A stretch of 64,000 bases of DNA from Paraspadella gotoi (lineage: Eukaryota; Chaetognatha): contig CM119264.1 in assembly GCA_051294375.1 (NCBI GenBank), forward strand, positions 11,507,832 to 11,571,831, written 5' to 3'. This document shows, piece by piece, positions 1 to 16,533 of the stretch. Within the stretch, counting starts at the first letter, position 1, and every line of letters starts with the position of its first letter. The notes beneath the pieces are model-generated. The model searched no databases and was not told the origin of the DNA. It saw only the letters and a list, made by a program, of their open reading frames with translations. The translations under genes were made by a program, and so were the position numbers.

Positions 1-484
1 AACTCGTGGGATTGTGCGTTCCCCCTCGGAGTCAATGGGATTGGCTGAACGATGATGGACATGAGGCGGTGTGAATATATCGCCACAGTTGCCAAATTTA
101 TAAAACTGAAGACATTATTTAAAATGAACTGACTATTGAGCAACTATTGTAATTTCGTTGTCATATTGATATTAATATGTCATTTCATCCTTTCAACTAT
201 CTTTATTGTTTACATGCTCTTGAATATTTCCCTTTTTATTTTTTCTGAGATATATTAAAAAAAGAACTTTGAGGTAAAAAAAAATCCTTTACTTAATTTA
301 ATCTACCAATCAATTGAATCAATCATGTGCCACTCATTAAAAACTTATGACTACCCAATTTAGTGAAATTGTGAAAGAGGAAACCACTACGAGTACATGA
401 TTGCACATGAGAGCGTACGAGAGGAAATTTGCGATTAGCATGCGTATAAAGTACAATTTATTTCCGGCAATATTGAATTTTCAG
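1..484. other. intronic or upstream sequence of the small heat-shock protein gene
   Basis: No exon is recognisable here. The block is AT-rich and ends in a pyrimidine-rich AG acceptor at 483-484, directly before the first readable exon of the heat-shock gene. The earlier exons probably lie upstream of the window. The first 60 bases are less AT-rich but have no reading frame that continues the protein. Confidence 0.5.
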
Positions 485-1022
485 ACGTGAAATCGGTCTT
501 CCCGAAAGCGCGGACGCTTCTAACATGAAAAGCATCATGAACGCTGATGGAATCTTGACAGTCGACATTCCTGTCCCAACCCCAGCCTACAACGCCCTAC
601 CTTCTATTTCTGGCAAGTTCGACGCCGGAGACTCCAGTTTAGCAACGGTGCAGCCGGCGATGGCTAATATCGCAGCCGCCATGGAAGCCCCTGCCGTCGC
701 TAATGTTGGAAATCTTCTTCAGACAACTGGTCAGTTGACATAAGGACATGTGATATTTGTGGTACTGTGGACGCAACAATCTGAAACTTGTTGCGTACAC
801 ACTACATAGTACCCCTAAATTCGGATTTTGTTTTATTGTCTAATGATTTTGTTATCGTAAGAAATGAAAAACCTTAATTCTGTCACCTTAAGATTGATAT
901 TTTAATCGTCGCAATCGCTTTTTCTCTCTTTTCTCCTGTGCTTCTGCTGCTGCCTCTTTGTCTTTCTTTTTTTTCTGGCTTCTCTGCTGCTGCCGCTGCT
1001 GATTCGTCCGAAAACGATTTGG

Positions 1023-1077
<55 letters not shown>

Positions 1078-1078
1078 T

Positions 1079-1142
<64 letters not shown>

Positions 1143-2468
1143 AAATTACGCATCGCATTCGTGCGTGTTATCATTTTGTTATCGCAACATCGGGTTTTTA
1201 TTCGTTCTTTCTTCTCGTCACTCTCTCTTTATTTTTATTTTTCTTTCTTTCTTTCTATTCTTTCTTTCTATTCTTCTTTCCTTTCTATTCTTTCTTTCCT
1301 TTCTATTCTCTCTGTCCTTTCTATTCTTTCTGTCCTTTCTATTTCTTTCTTTTTCTATTCTTTCTTTCCTTTCTATTCGTTCTTTCCTTTCTTTCTTCTC
1401 TTTCCTTTCTTCCTTTCTATCCTTTCTTTCCTTTCTATTCTTTCTTTTCATTTCTATTCTTTCTTTCCTTTCTATTTCTTTATCTTTCCTTCTATTCTTC
1501 TTCCTTTCTATTCTTTATTATATTTACTTTTCTTCTTTTTCTTTCTGTTTATAAATTAATTTTCTTTTCTCACATTTGATTTTTTAGTATCAAAAATTGT
1601 CGTCAATCCCGATTTTCTCATGCAATTGCGACGATTCTTATGCTTTTAAGATTTTTTCTTTTAGTATTGAAATTGACAAGTTTTTTTAAATGTTTTACCT
1701 AAATATGCTATCTTTGTCAAAGTTATAGGCATTAGGTAATATTATTATAGTGATATTTTCCCGAGAAAACATAAATAATCAGTTTAATGAAACTTTGATC
1801 AGGATTGTGATGGTCTTTAATTTATTATGTTTTGAAATTGTTGAAACTGAAAGAGAACCCCATAGAGATAACCCCATACCCATAACTTTATTATTATTAA
1901 CTTTTCTTATTTAAATATTCAATACAGTTAATACGGATGCCGTGAGTGTTGATAAAGAGCAAGGCGTACAAAAAGTGAAGTTCAACGTGCAAAATTTCAA
2001 GCCAGAAGAAATCGATCTTAAAGTCGTGGACAACATTCTCCGTGTTCATGCTGTGCATAAAAGCAACACGGATGGAAGTACTGTGCACAAGGAATATAGG
2101 TATTACCTATAATATAGTTTACCTATTAGGTTACATATATTAGCATAATCATGATAATCATAATGGATAAATAATAAATACAATAACAGTTTTAAAAAAC
2201 TTTTATCATTTGACATTAAATAGGAATATTCGCAATGTTTAAAGGAAATTTGCAGAAGGATATTTTTTTTAACCAATATTGAGAACAGAGCCCTTAACTT
2301 CGACCAATATATATATTTAATTTTAACAGCCGGCAATTCATGCTTCCGGATGGAATCGATCTGGAAACAATGAAGTCAACTCTAAGCGAGGAAGGAATTC
2401 TGGAGGTGGAAATTCCCCTGGCACCAGCAAAGCCTAAAGAGAGAAAAATTCAAATAAAAATGCTATAG
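485..2468 (+). CDS. small heat-shock protein with two alpha-crystallin domains (3' part)
   Basis: Three exons: 485-729, 1928-2099 and 2330-2468 (stop TAG). The first encodes the end of one alpha-crystallin domain (REIGLPE, then NADGILTVDIP) and an Ala/Pro-rich linker. The other two encode a second domain (KVKFNVQNFKPEEIDLKV, then SRQFMLPDGIDLE and EEGILEVEIP). Small heat-shock proteins are ATP-independent chaperones that hold unfolding proteins in the cytosol. The 729 donor (ACTG|GTCAGT) and 1928 acceptor join in frame (phase 1), which makes one polypeptide; without splicing, the first exon would stop at 743. Both domains have an intron at the same place and phase, just before the Arg-x-x-x-Leu-Pro segment, so the tandem arose by duplication including the intron. 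A two-domain arrangement is typical of flatworm p40-like proteins. The N-terminus lies outside the window. Confidence 0.85.
1020..1545. repeat. (CT)n then (CTTT)n-like microsatellite in small heat-shock intron
   Basis: Two CT runs (about 1028-1072 and 1085-1139) are followed by some 300 bp of degenerate CTTT/CTTTCTATT repeats (about 1240-1545). The array lies within the 1.2-kb intron between the two alpha-crystallin domains. Long Ser/Leu/Phe or Arg/Glu open frames here are artefacts of the repeat. Confidence 0.95.
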
Positions 2469-2695
2469 AATAGACTGATTACGAGAAGCTTAAAATCGGC
2501 ATCAACATGAACATGCAATCCCAAAACTGCAATATTGCATGTCGGACACAAATCAATAGCGTGATCCACCTTTTAGCTACATCGCTTTTTATGCTGTACC
2601 TGGGCAAGACTTAGTGATGAATTTGGGCCTGAAAATGATCTGTACTTATTTATTCTGATATATGCAAGACTGATATCAGTAATAGTGATAATTAA

Positions 2696-2701
2696 AATAA
2701 A
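2696..2701 (+). terminator. candidate polyadenylation signal of the small heat-shock gene
   Basis: A canonical AATAAA lies about 228 bp after the stop codon at 2468. Another one follows near 2914. Confidence 0.45.
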
Positions 2702-4884
2702 GAGGTAACCGAAACATGAAAAAATTATTTTACTTTGACTTATATTTTTATTATCAGTGTTAATGGATTTTAAAAGTTTGAAATTAATTTATTATCAACT
2801 TTCACTTTTGTGCAATCACAACTTTCCTATTTTTTTTCAGTTTCCATTTTTATCCGAGCAAAATTATTTTTTCATCCATGTTAATGTTTATAGTACTTAT
2901 TATATTATCTGTCAATAAAATACAAATGTATTTTTTTCTTCAATACCTTTTTTTGTAAATATAAGTCAAGTCTTATTTCATTCAGATGAAGTGCAGATGA
3001 AACGGTGACCAAGACAAGAGCACAAGAATAGTTTAAGCGTTTTGTAGTTATATTCAATGAACTGTAGAAATTAGCCATTTTATTTCCTTTATAGTTTATT
3101 GATGTAATTGTTTTACGAATTCAAAATTAAGCTATACCAATTATTACCTATTCTTATTGTTATCATCATGAAAAAAAATTGGGGGGGAGAATTTACATTT
3201 TTATCGTAAAACAAAAGAACATTGATTTTTCTGAAAGAAAAAAAAATTGAAATCACCAATTCATAAAATAATATTTAAAATTAAAATACAATAATAATAA
3301 AAGCAATAATTTTAATATAATATCAATTTTGATAAAATCAATTAAAATTTAAGATTAAAATAAATTATATTTTTGAAATTCTTAATAACAATAAAAATAT
3401 TATAAAAACTTACTTTATATCCAAATTTAAATAGAAGGAGCAAGATAGTTTATTTATTGAATGAATGCATCTTATATTGTAATTGTACTAATTTCATAGA
3501 TCATGGCACTCAAACTAGCTTATTAAATTCAGTATGTTATGTACAATCTATTTGTGCACCAAAGTTAAAATCCTATCTCGCTCTTGTCTGGTGACGTTCC
3601 CAGAAAGGGCTCCAATTTTCGAAGGTGGTTCCGAGAGATGTGCAACTGCTATTGTGCATGCTCGGGTAAGTTTTAATTTAAAAAAAAAAAAAGGTAAAAC
3701 CTAAGTTTTTTCCTCTGAAAAGCGCCACCTATCCTGCTGCCGCTGCGGGACTTACGCCGCCTTTGTGGTGGAGAGCACTTTATTGATCCGGTTCAGCGGA
3801 GCAGCATTTCCTCAGTTCGGGCTGCGGAGCAGGGCTACTCTCTCCCTCTCTCTTTCTCTCTTTCTTGGCTATGTCGCTGTCTCGCGGTTTCCAGCCCTTT
3901 TCTTTTATCCTCCTTTTCTTTCTCTCTTTCTTTTCCCTCTTTTGAACCAAACCGTCGACCATCAGCCACTATCTATAAGAAAAAGGAAAAAGAAAATTAC
4001 GAAGGTGACAAGCAAAACCTGCTCATTTCCCGTTTCACTCCTTCGAAGGAGCAGGTAAATGGAAGTCGTCGGATTACGAAAATGACCAAAATAATTCTGC
4101 CAGTGGAAACTAGCGAATAAGTGATAACATAAGTGGATTCGATGGCCGAAATATCCGGTCAGTCACGTGACCAGGTCCTTCGCTTTTTTAATCTACTACA
4201 TAATAATTATTGTAAATGCTCTTTGGAAATCAAATCAAATGTTTTGACGGCTTGTTTTAGTTCCATTTCTATGTAATTTTTTAAATTAATGTATGTTTAT
4301 GAACCGGCCTATCTCAAAGAAAATACACATTTTTAGTCTTTCCCGTTGTTTTAGGTGGAAACCAACGGGAAACCAGATATTGTAATGCTTGGTAACTTTT
4401 TGATAACATATTTTTATTTAAAAAAAGTATAAATCTTAGTTTTGTATCAAATTTTATTTTTTGAGTATCAAAGTTTGTCATGGGTCCAGATTTTTTTTCC
4501 TTTTGCTTTTAAGATTTTTTTATTCCATAAGAGCTGAAGCTTTAAGTGTTGCTCACTATATGTATAAACAAATTCATAAAATCAATACAATTAATTGATT
4601 ACAATTCGTTTCTTGGCTTTCGTTTCATTATGACTGGATGTATATTCTATATACGTTTAGTCTATAGAAATGTTCGTATTTTGGTGGGCTATCACTATAA
4701 CAATATAAGCATGAAAAGGGGCTCGTGGTGGTTTGTTATTAACTTACGGAAAAAAATCACAAATATGTAATAATCAAGACGATGGTCGATAGAACATCAA
4801 TAATGATATAATTATTAAAAATTATTTAAAAAAGCTAAAATTAGTATAATATGCCCATAATATTTTTTAAAAAATAAGGTAAAA

Positions 4885-5090
4885 CTGAAGAGGCGCCACA
4901 CCCGCACCTCGTGGCGACAGCATGTTCATGTAGTCCAGAACTTTGGATCTGGCAGCAAGCCCAAGCCTACAGGCGGGTTACCCGGTCCATCCCACTTTCT
5001 ACATGACAACCTCAGGGCTCGAATGAGGGACAAACATTGGGATGGTGCATTAGTCCACTGAGGCGCCTCGAAGGACACGGCTTTAATCTA
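4885..5090 (-). repeat. candidate tRNA-derived SINE
   Basis: This GC-rich island is surrounded by very AT-rich DNA. On the minus strand it has a box A-like stretch (GCGCCTCAGTGGACTAATGC, about 5053-5072) followed by a box B-like CATTCGAGCCC (about 5015-5025). Further downstream on that strand comes TAACCCGCCTGTA (about 4970-4982), which is also found in the SINE-like block at 28699-28900. Together these suggest an RNA polymerase III type retroposon. I saw no clear target duplication. Confidence 0.45.
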
Positions 5091-5194
5091 TCTGTGATGA
5101 TAGGACCACCAGAAAACTTTACTTTCTCCGATTAGGATTTTAACTTTTAAATATTAAAAAAAATTATTATAAAATATGCTAACAATTATTACTT

Positions 5195-5262
5195 AATTAC
5201 CCTAACCCTAAACTCCATATGCTCTAATAACCCCTAACCCTTAAATTAACTCTAACCCTCCT
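5195..5262. repeat. interstitial telomere-like CCCTAA motifs
   Basis: Degenerate CCCTAA/CTCTAACCCT repeats lie in AT-rich DNA. A similar block, with the same TAATTAC[C/T]CTAACCCTAAAC lead-in, occurs at about 20275-20305. Confidence 0.5.
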
Positions 5263-5467
5263 AACACTAGTCGGCGGAAGTAAAATTAATGCTATAATTA
5301 CCTGAACTATTATATTTATGTTCTCAGAAATTGAAATTAAATGGTTTGAGCATTTTTTTTCTTCATTGTCGATCTGCCGTTCAGTCGTTTCAAGACGTTC
5401 GTCGTGACTCAAGCGAATCGGATTTAATTAAGATTTTTTCTCCTGTTTTATTCTGTTGCCACTGTCT

Positions 5468-5518
5468 TATGAAATTGGTACAACCAATATAAAAATTATT
5501 CATTCATTTAATAAATAT
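5468..5518. repeat. dispersed 51-bp repeat, copy 1
   Basis: This stretch, starting TATGAAATTGGTACAACC, is repeated at 22901-22951 inside an NSF intron with a single mismatch. Both copies end in an AATAAATA-like tail, consistent with the 3' end of a retroposon. The family is not recognised. Confidence 0.7.
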
Positions 5519-6525
5519 ATTATATTTAGCTTAAATTTCGAGTACCGAGTACATGGTCATATTTTTTGTTAATTTTTTATTTAATAAGTTTAATATTATA
5601 AAAGCGAGAATGTTGCATTACTCTTACTTTAAATATACGTAACCTAGTTTAATTAAATATAAAATCATATCTGACACAATTTGTACGTCGCTTTTTATTT
5701 GTTAACAATCTAAATTACCTTTATTTTATGCAAGCTTGTGGCTTCGGATTCGGCTTAAATTTTGGGATCAGTTTTAGTCGATTTTATCGTGGCTGGGTGT
5801 TGTCAAGTCATGAATCATGCGAGTTGGAAGACTAATCCCACGAAGAGGTCAGAAATAACAACCTCGAAATATTGAACCCGTCAAAGTTGAATAAATATTT
5901 CGTAAAGTCTTTTTATCCTTAAATATTTTACACGTTTTATTCGTTTTACACTATTTTAGAAGTTTTTAAATGATTGTTAAGTTTTACGGCAAATTTTTCT
6001 CCTTTGGATTGCCACATCACGAACTTTGAGTTTCAAAAACCTATTTCAAAAACTTCATCTTTACGAACGCCTTACTAGTAAATTATTTTGTCTACGATTG
6101 TTGTTTTTGTTTTTCTAGGTAAAAATACCGAGGAACTTTTTTTCTAGGTCATTGCATATGCCTCAAACTGTGATACTGTGAACTATTTTCTGCTGAAAGA
6201 TCTCAGCATAAGGTTATTTTCCATCTTTGAAATGCATGAAAGTGCCACAAAGTTTTACCTCCAACTGGTACCGAAAAATTTATGGACCCTGTGCTGATTA
6301 TGTAAAATTGTCATATTTGGAAACGTGCTGCCGCGTTCTAGTCACTGTCGATCAAATTCTCGTTCACAATACGAACCAGATTTCATTATTCGGAACTAAT
6401 TATAAAAGTTGAAAACTGAATCATTCCTCATTTTGTTACAAAACCATAACTGCCAAAGTGACTCTCATGTTCCGGCTCCAAGTTCGCAATTTTAAATGCT
6501 CAAAATTTAAATATTAATTGCAACA

Positions 6526-11544
<5,019 letters not shown>

Positions 11545-13520
11545 TCGACTACCACAGCTATCAAAGCGATAAAAAAGAGCCTTACACTGCTGGTATCTCA
11601 AGGGTGTAAAGATTGATCTGTAGTTATTCCCGACCATGGAAAGGGCTTTAAGAAAACAATATTCTGTTTGGCGCAAGACAGAATTTAATTCATGGTGTGC
11701 TTGGCATTCCCAGAATTCGTCCATCTTTAATATTTCGGTGTGGCATTTTTTCTTGCCAAATCTGGTGATATGGAAGTCCACCTTACGTCAATCTGCCTTC
11801 TACGATATTGTATACGCGAAACTATTTCATACCATTTCAGGCTAAATGTTTATTTTTAATTTTTATTTTAATTTTGAAGTTTCATGTTTTGTATTACTTT
11901 TTTATTTTTCATAGGTTAGGCCGATTACCAAATTATATGAGTGAACTTTCTCTTTTAAAGAAAGGAGGAATATCATATATTAATAAAGTAAAAGTAAATT
12001 TTAATTTTATGAAAAACGTGATTGCCAGGTTTTATGGTCACCCTAAAAGTACGGATTTGTTTTAAAAATAAAAATTGAAGGTAATTTGGAACTTAAATTA
12101 GCATCACTTCTGTAATACGAGGCCAAAATGATATTTCCAACTTTTCAACTGTGTTTATACTAAATTACGAATATTGATAAGCACGATAAACTTTATTGTA
12201 TTATAATACAATACAATATTAATTTAAAAATCAATTGATTCTGACAATACATTTTTTTGGAAAGAATTAAAACTATATTTAAACTACTGGTGAACGGCTA
12301 TATTAAATATTAATTTTAAAAGAACGCTTTAAAAAAGAATATATATTTTTAAATTTTTTTTGTTTTACCTATAGCCTGAATTCAATTGCTCATAAATCCT
12401 AATTGAGCAGGGAACTCTTACCAGAGCCATAACACCTAAATATAAGAAAGTAAAATTTGGAATGACGGCGTTCCCCGCTTTTATACAATTTAATATTGTT
12501 CTCGGCACAGGATTGAAGTTTGTTTAATTTTATGAATATAAGCCTCAAGGCATTAGGGATATAGTTTTGAAACTTGTTCAAGACATAACTTTTTGCCAAC
12601 ATTCTAGTCTTAAGAACGTTGTAAATATCGACATTAGTCATGTTTAAGAGTTAATAATCTACTTAAAATTTATTTTAGGATATTAGTATATCTGTTATAA
12701 AAATATTTATAGAAATAATTCTTGACAAACTTCAATCTTGCGTTGAAAAATGCTGTAATCATAGCAATTCTGATATGGAATTAAGTAAAATTTCTTGTTT
12801 AATTTCTCAGCAGCTGGACTCTGAGATCAGATAAGGTTATTTTCTCATTGTTTTCTAAAAATTGCAGCACTTGTCTAAGAAGTTGTCCCAGTACAATTTC
12901 ATTCCTTTTTATAAATTCCACTTATAAGTAAATAAAAATGCTTCGTGGTCCTATACAACGTTTTTAAAAGTGGTCATTAAATATTTTCTTCCTTGCGTCG
13001 CAGTTTAATTAACGTTGATCGAAAGGAAATTATTTGATCCATTTGAATTTTGAGTAATATACAGGTCTGTAGCATGTAGTGAACGGATCAGTTTTTCAGA
13101 AAATTTTTTTCTTGTCCAAACTTAAATTGAGTTTCCTTGCGTTGAATGTTGATCAAAATCAACAAGTTACCGTTGTCTACTTTGACATTCGTCTTTAGAA
13201 AACGTTATAAACTAAGTCATATTTTTTCTCAAGCGTTGATTTTTACAGATATATTGATTTATAATCAGATGTTGATTTATTGGCCAGCTTTATTTCTTCA
13301 CTTGTTGCTTTATTTCTCTTATCATTCCCTTGATAAAATCATTACGAATAAACATTTCACTTTGTTTGATGATTATTTAATTTCATCGGAATGTAACCGT
13401 GGCTCGTGTACAAATAATGAAGAAAAAATAATTGATTGCGATATTATGCTTCATGGGGGGTTTCCTTTAGATGATTCGACTTCCACCAGACCCGTTCTAA
13501 CGCTCACTCTACGAATTTCC
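11545..13520. other. MARK 3' UTR and spacer
   Basis: AT-rich sequence with no supported exon. AATAAA at 12067-12072, about 520 bp after the MARK stop, is a plausible polyadenylation signal. The upstream extension of the next gene's first open frame (13146-13520) is very AT-rich, hydrophobic and unlike the downstream coding sequence, so I treat it as non-coding. Confidence 0.55.
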
Positions 13521-15272
13521 ATGGTAACGATGGACAATAACGACGAGGCAGAGAAGTTGGCTTTTTCTTCGCCTCCCCACAACCGCCCTCAGCTAGATAC
13601 CTCGGGATCTTCTAGCTCCGGAGGACGTACTCGAAGTACACGGCGGAAGTACGTCGCTGAGAGCGAGACGCTCACATCCATCGCGCACGAGGCCGAAGAA
13701 CGATTGGCGGCAAAGCGGAAAGATCGGGCAGAGAGAAGAGAGCTCAGGTGAAAAAATGTCGTGAGCTTTCCAGTTTTTATATATCATTTTCTTACTGTAA
13801 TTTCTATTTTGTCAGACTGAAAGAGATTCAACGAAAGCAGCAGCTAGAGGACGTCAAAGAAAAACTCCACAACGGGACGGTGGAAGAGATTCCCGTCGTT
13901 CGGGTGTCGCAATCGGCCTCTCCTTCGCCGACGTCGGATCCTGTTCACACGGCTGCAATTCGCCCCGTCGTCGAGGTTACCCACTTGAAAGATCCGGGAC
14001 AAACCGTTTCCACCGAACGACGAGGGAGCGACGGGGGAAGTTCCGCCGACGAAGACTCGAGAACTGTTCCGCTGAGTCAATACAGGCAAGAGAAGCTACC
14101 AGAATTCTGTATGTTTCCCTTAGAAAGAATATTTAATTACTGATTTGAGCATAATGCGGATATTTTTTTATTATTTTAGAGAAATAAGAAAGGCTCTGGC
14201 ATCCAGTGAAGAAAAATGGCGAAAATGCTTGTTACGCAACCAGCATTTAGACAACGAAAAAACCTCTCTCAACTACACCGTAGATCTTTTTCAAGACAAG
14301 TTGGAAGAGTTGACGGAGCGTTGGATTGAAAACGAGCGGTTGCTAAAGGCAAAGTCGAGAGAACTCGAAAGCGCCCGTCGCGACAACAAGGCACTGGAGA
14401 GAAACGTTACAGTTTTGCGGCAGCAGCTGCAACAACGCGAGGATTTGGTGCGTGAGCATGGTTTGGTTCTGGTAGGCGGAGAAATCGTGGAGGAGGTGGT
14501 TAAGGGAACCTGCGACGGAGGGGAGGAGGGCCCCTTCGCTTTTCGATTGGCGCCGGCCGCCATCATTCAGCGTCACACCGCGGCGCTGCTGGATAAAAGC
14601 GCCGGAACTGAGGGAACTTTGGACGCGCGGCTGCGGAGATTCGCTGCCGAAAAGGAAGAGCTGCGGGAATCGGTCAGACGTCTGCAGGTACGGCAGGCTT
14701 GTTCGATCTAAAGCTGTAGAAATGAGGATTCGCTACTGGGGAGGGCCAATAATTTTTAAAAGTATATCAGAAGTCGCATATATAGCATAAAAAAACGAAA
14801 CGAATGGTAGTCACTATGATCTGTAGCTTCAAAGATTCAAAATGTGCCTAATATTTTTTTTCAGCTTGAACTCGACGCGGCCATGACCTCGTCACCCGAT
14901 AATTCGAGTCACCATCGATCTTCCATAAATTCTTTGGCCCTGGACGAATTGGAAACTTTGACGCGCGAAGAGCGAAAAAAACTGGAAGAGTGCAAAATCA
15001 AGCTGGAGAAGACGGAGATTGAATTGCTTACCGCTGAGGGATCCGCTCAGCGTCTAGAGCAGCAAGTCCGTCGCTACAAGGAACTCCTTGAAGCCAGCGA
15101 AAGGGTTGAGGATGAACTTAAAACCGACAAGCGTAAGTTGACCAGAGAGTTGAGGGAGGCCAAGGGTCAGGTGGAGGAATTGACCAACGCCAACAAGCAT
15201 CTACAAACTAGATTAGATAAGATTCGCGCCGTCCGAGGAGTATTACAAAACGAACTCAATAAACCTTTGTGA
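13521..15272 (+). CDS. LRRFIP-like coiled-coil protein (Flightless-I-interacting family)
   Basis: Four exons: 13521-13747, 13816-14085, 14180-14687, 14865-15272, giving about 470 residues. LRRFIP features are visible in order: an N-terminal AEERLAAKRKDRAERREL basic helix; QLDNEKTSLNYTVDLFQDKL; a long heptad coiled coil; the RDELI-HGLV-like segment REDLVREHGLVLV; and a second coiled coil ending KIRAVRGVLQNEL. LRRFIP proteins bind Flightless-I and link actin, Toll/nucleic-acid and Wnt signalling in other animals. The role here is inferred from family. The second intron (14086-14179) begins with GC, not GT (TACAG|GCAAGA), and is needed to join SQYR to EIRKALASSEEKW in frame. The start is the first ATG followed by acidic/basic sequence; ATG at 13530 is equally possible. 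Confidence 0.8.
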
Positions 15273-16533
15273 TTCGTTATGAATTTCGACACTTTATTTT
15301 TCAGTCATTTTGGGTTTTTCTTATAAATATTTTTATTTTTCGTTACCTGTTTTAACCATAGAATTCACCTCAACGAAGTCTAGCCCAAATTCCCAGCCTC
15401 TAATGGTCTTAAAATTTGTTTTATACTTAACTAGTTCTTTCATTTTTCTTATCATTTTTTACGCATTAAAATACTCCTGAATTTGTTGATAATATTTTTT
15501 TTTATACAAGCTTGTTTACCAAAGATTTTATTAGAGTAGATATTTATTTTCATGAATAGTATGGGGTTGATTTTTTTCATTAATTTTGCTAAATCGAATC
15601 ATATTGAACAGATACAAAATTAAAGCCTTTACCATAATTCCTTCCCGCGGCTTAGTTTGTTGGAATGTACATTTGTTATGAACACCTTGCGGTTTTTTAT
15701 TGTAGTATTTTTAAGTTTACTGGTTGAATTAAATATTTCTTAAAAATATTATCGCTTTTCAGATTTTAACAGCTTGGTATAAAACTCGTATGACTTCATA
15801 TAACTATGTTTTTTCCAATTTGTTCTTTTACGTATTGTTGCAACTTTAGGGATTAGTAAAAAAATGATATTAATGATATGGGGGTTGCGCAGTTTAGGGA
15901 AATAAATAACTTTTCTGTTTTACTCAAATTCATTTCACTTTTGCTCGCTTTATTTTTTAATCTGCAATATTTCGGGGAAATTTTTTTTATAACGGCATTT
16001 TCCTTAATTAAAAATCATTCCGTCGAATTGTTTTTACCTTTTTACTTTTTGAAGAAAATTTTATGAACCATGGTGTGAAGAAATCCGCCTAAATTTTTTT
16101 TTTTATTCACTTCGGTTTGGATAATTTTTCTTAAATCAAGCATTGCGTTTTGAAAATTACCTATGTTTTACCTTTGCTAGTTTTTTAAATTCCAAAAATG
16201 TTTTTTGTTTGGCGATCCAGAATATTGGTATGGACAAACGTCTATCGCGTAGCTCATGAACCTCATACTGCTTTTTGGTATAAGTCTTGGGTTGATGATG
16301 GTTTTCTCTGTGAGGATACCTATCTTTTTTAAGTAATTTGACTTAATCTTTTTGTTCTATCCTTTTTACGCCAATGCCGTCGCTCTTGATCATGAATTTG
16401 AATTTATAGGCTATTGTTGTACGTAGTAGTATATCATTCTTGGTTTCGAGCTTGTCTGTTGATATCCTTCTCTTGTTTCTCAGCTTCATTTTTGACATTT
16501 TATTAAACTGAACTATCAAGAAATTTACTCAAA
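15273..16533. other. spacer between the LRRFIP-like and DPY-30 genes
   Basis: AT-rich, with many TTTTT runs. No exon, RNA gene or repeat family was recognised. The 62-residue open frame at 15878-16066 is hydrophobic AT-rich sequence without family features. Confidence 0.5.

Larger units (their letters stand above)
2702..6525. other. spacer between the heat-shock and MARK genes, with a possible 5' non-coding exon
   Basis: No protein-coding exon is supported. Most of it is AT-rich. A GC-richer block at about 3560-4170 has two donor-like ends (CTCGG|GTAAG near 3665 and GCAG|GTAAAT near 4053) and a perfect palindrome CTCCTTCGAAGGAG near 4037-4050. It could be the promoter and 5' non-coding exons of the kinase gene, which is inference. 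The 97-residue open frame at 3765-4058 has no family features. A SINE-like block, telomere-like motifs and a dispersed 51-bp repeat are listed separately. Confidence 0.4.

Noticed and set aside
938-1579. 213-residue open frame rich in Ser/Leu/Phe
   Set aside because: It is a translation of the CT/CTTT microsatellite inside an intron; all six frames stay open for the same reason.
3765-4058. 97-residue plus-strand open frame
   Set aside because: No conserved motif; better explained as a 5' non-coding exon or promoter block.
13146-13520. N-terminal extension of the LRRFIP-like first exon
   Set aside because: Very AT-rich and hydrophobic, unlike the following charged sequence; treated as non-coding 5' sequence.
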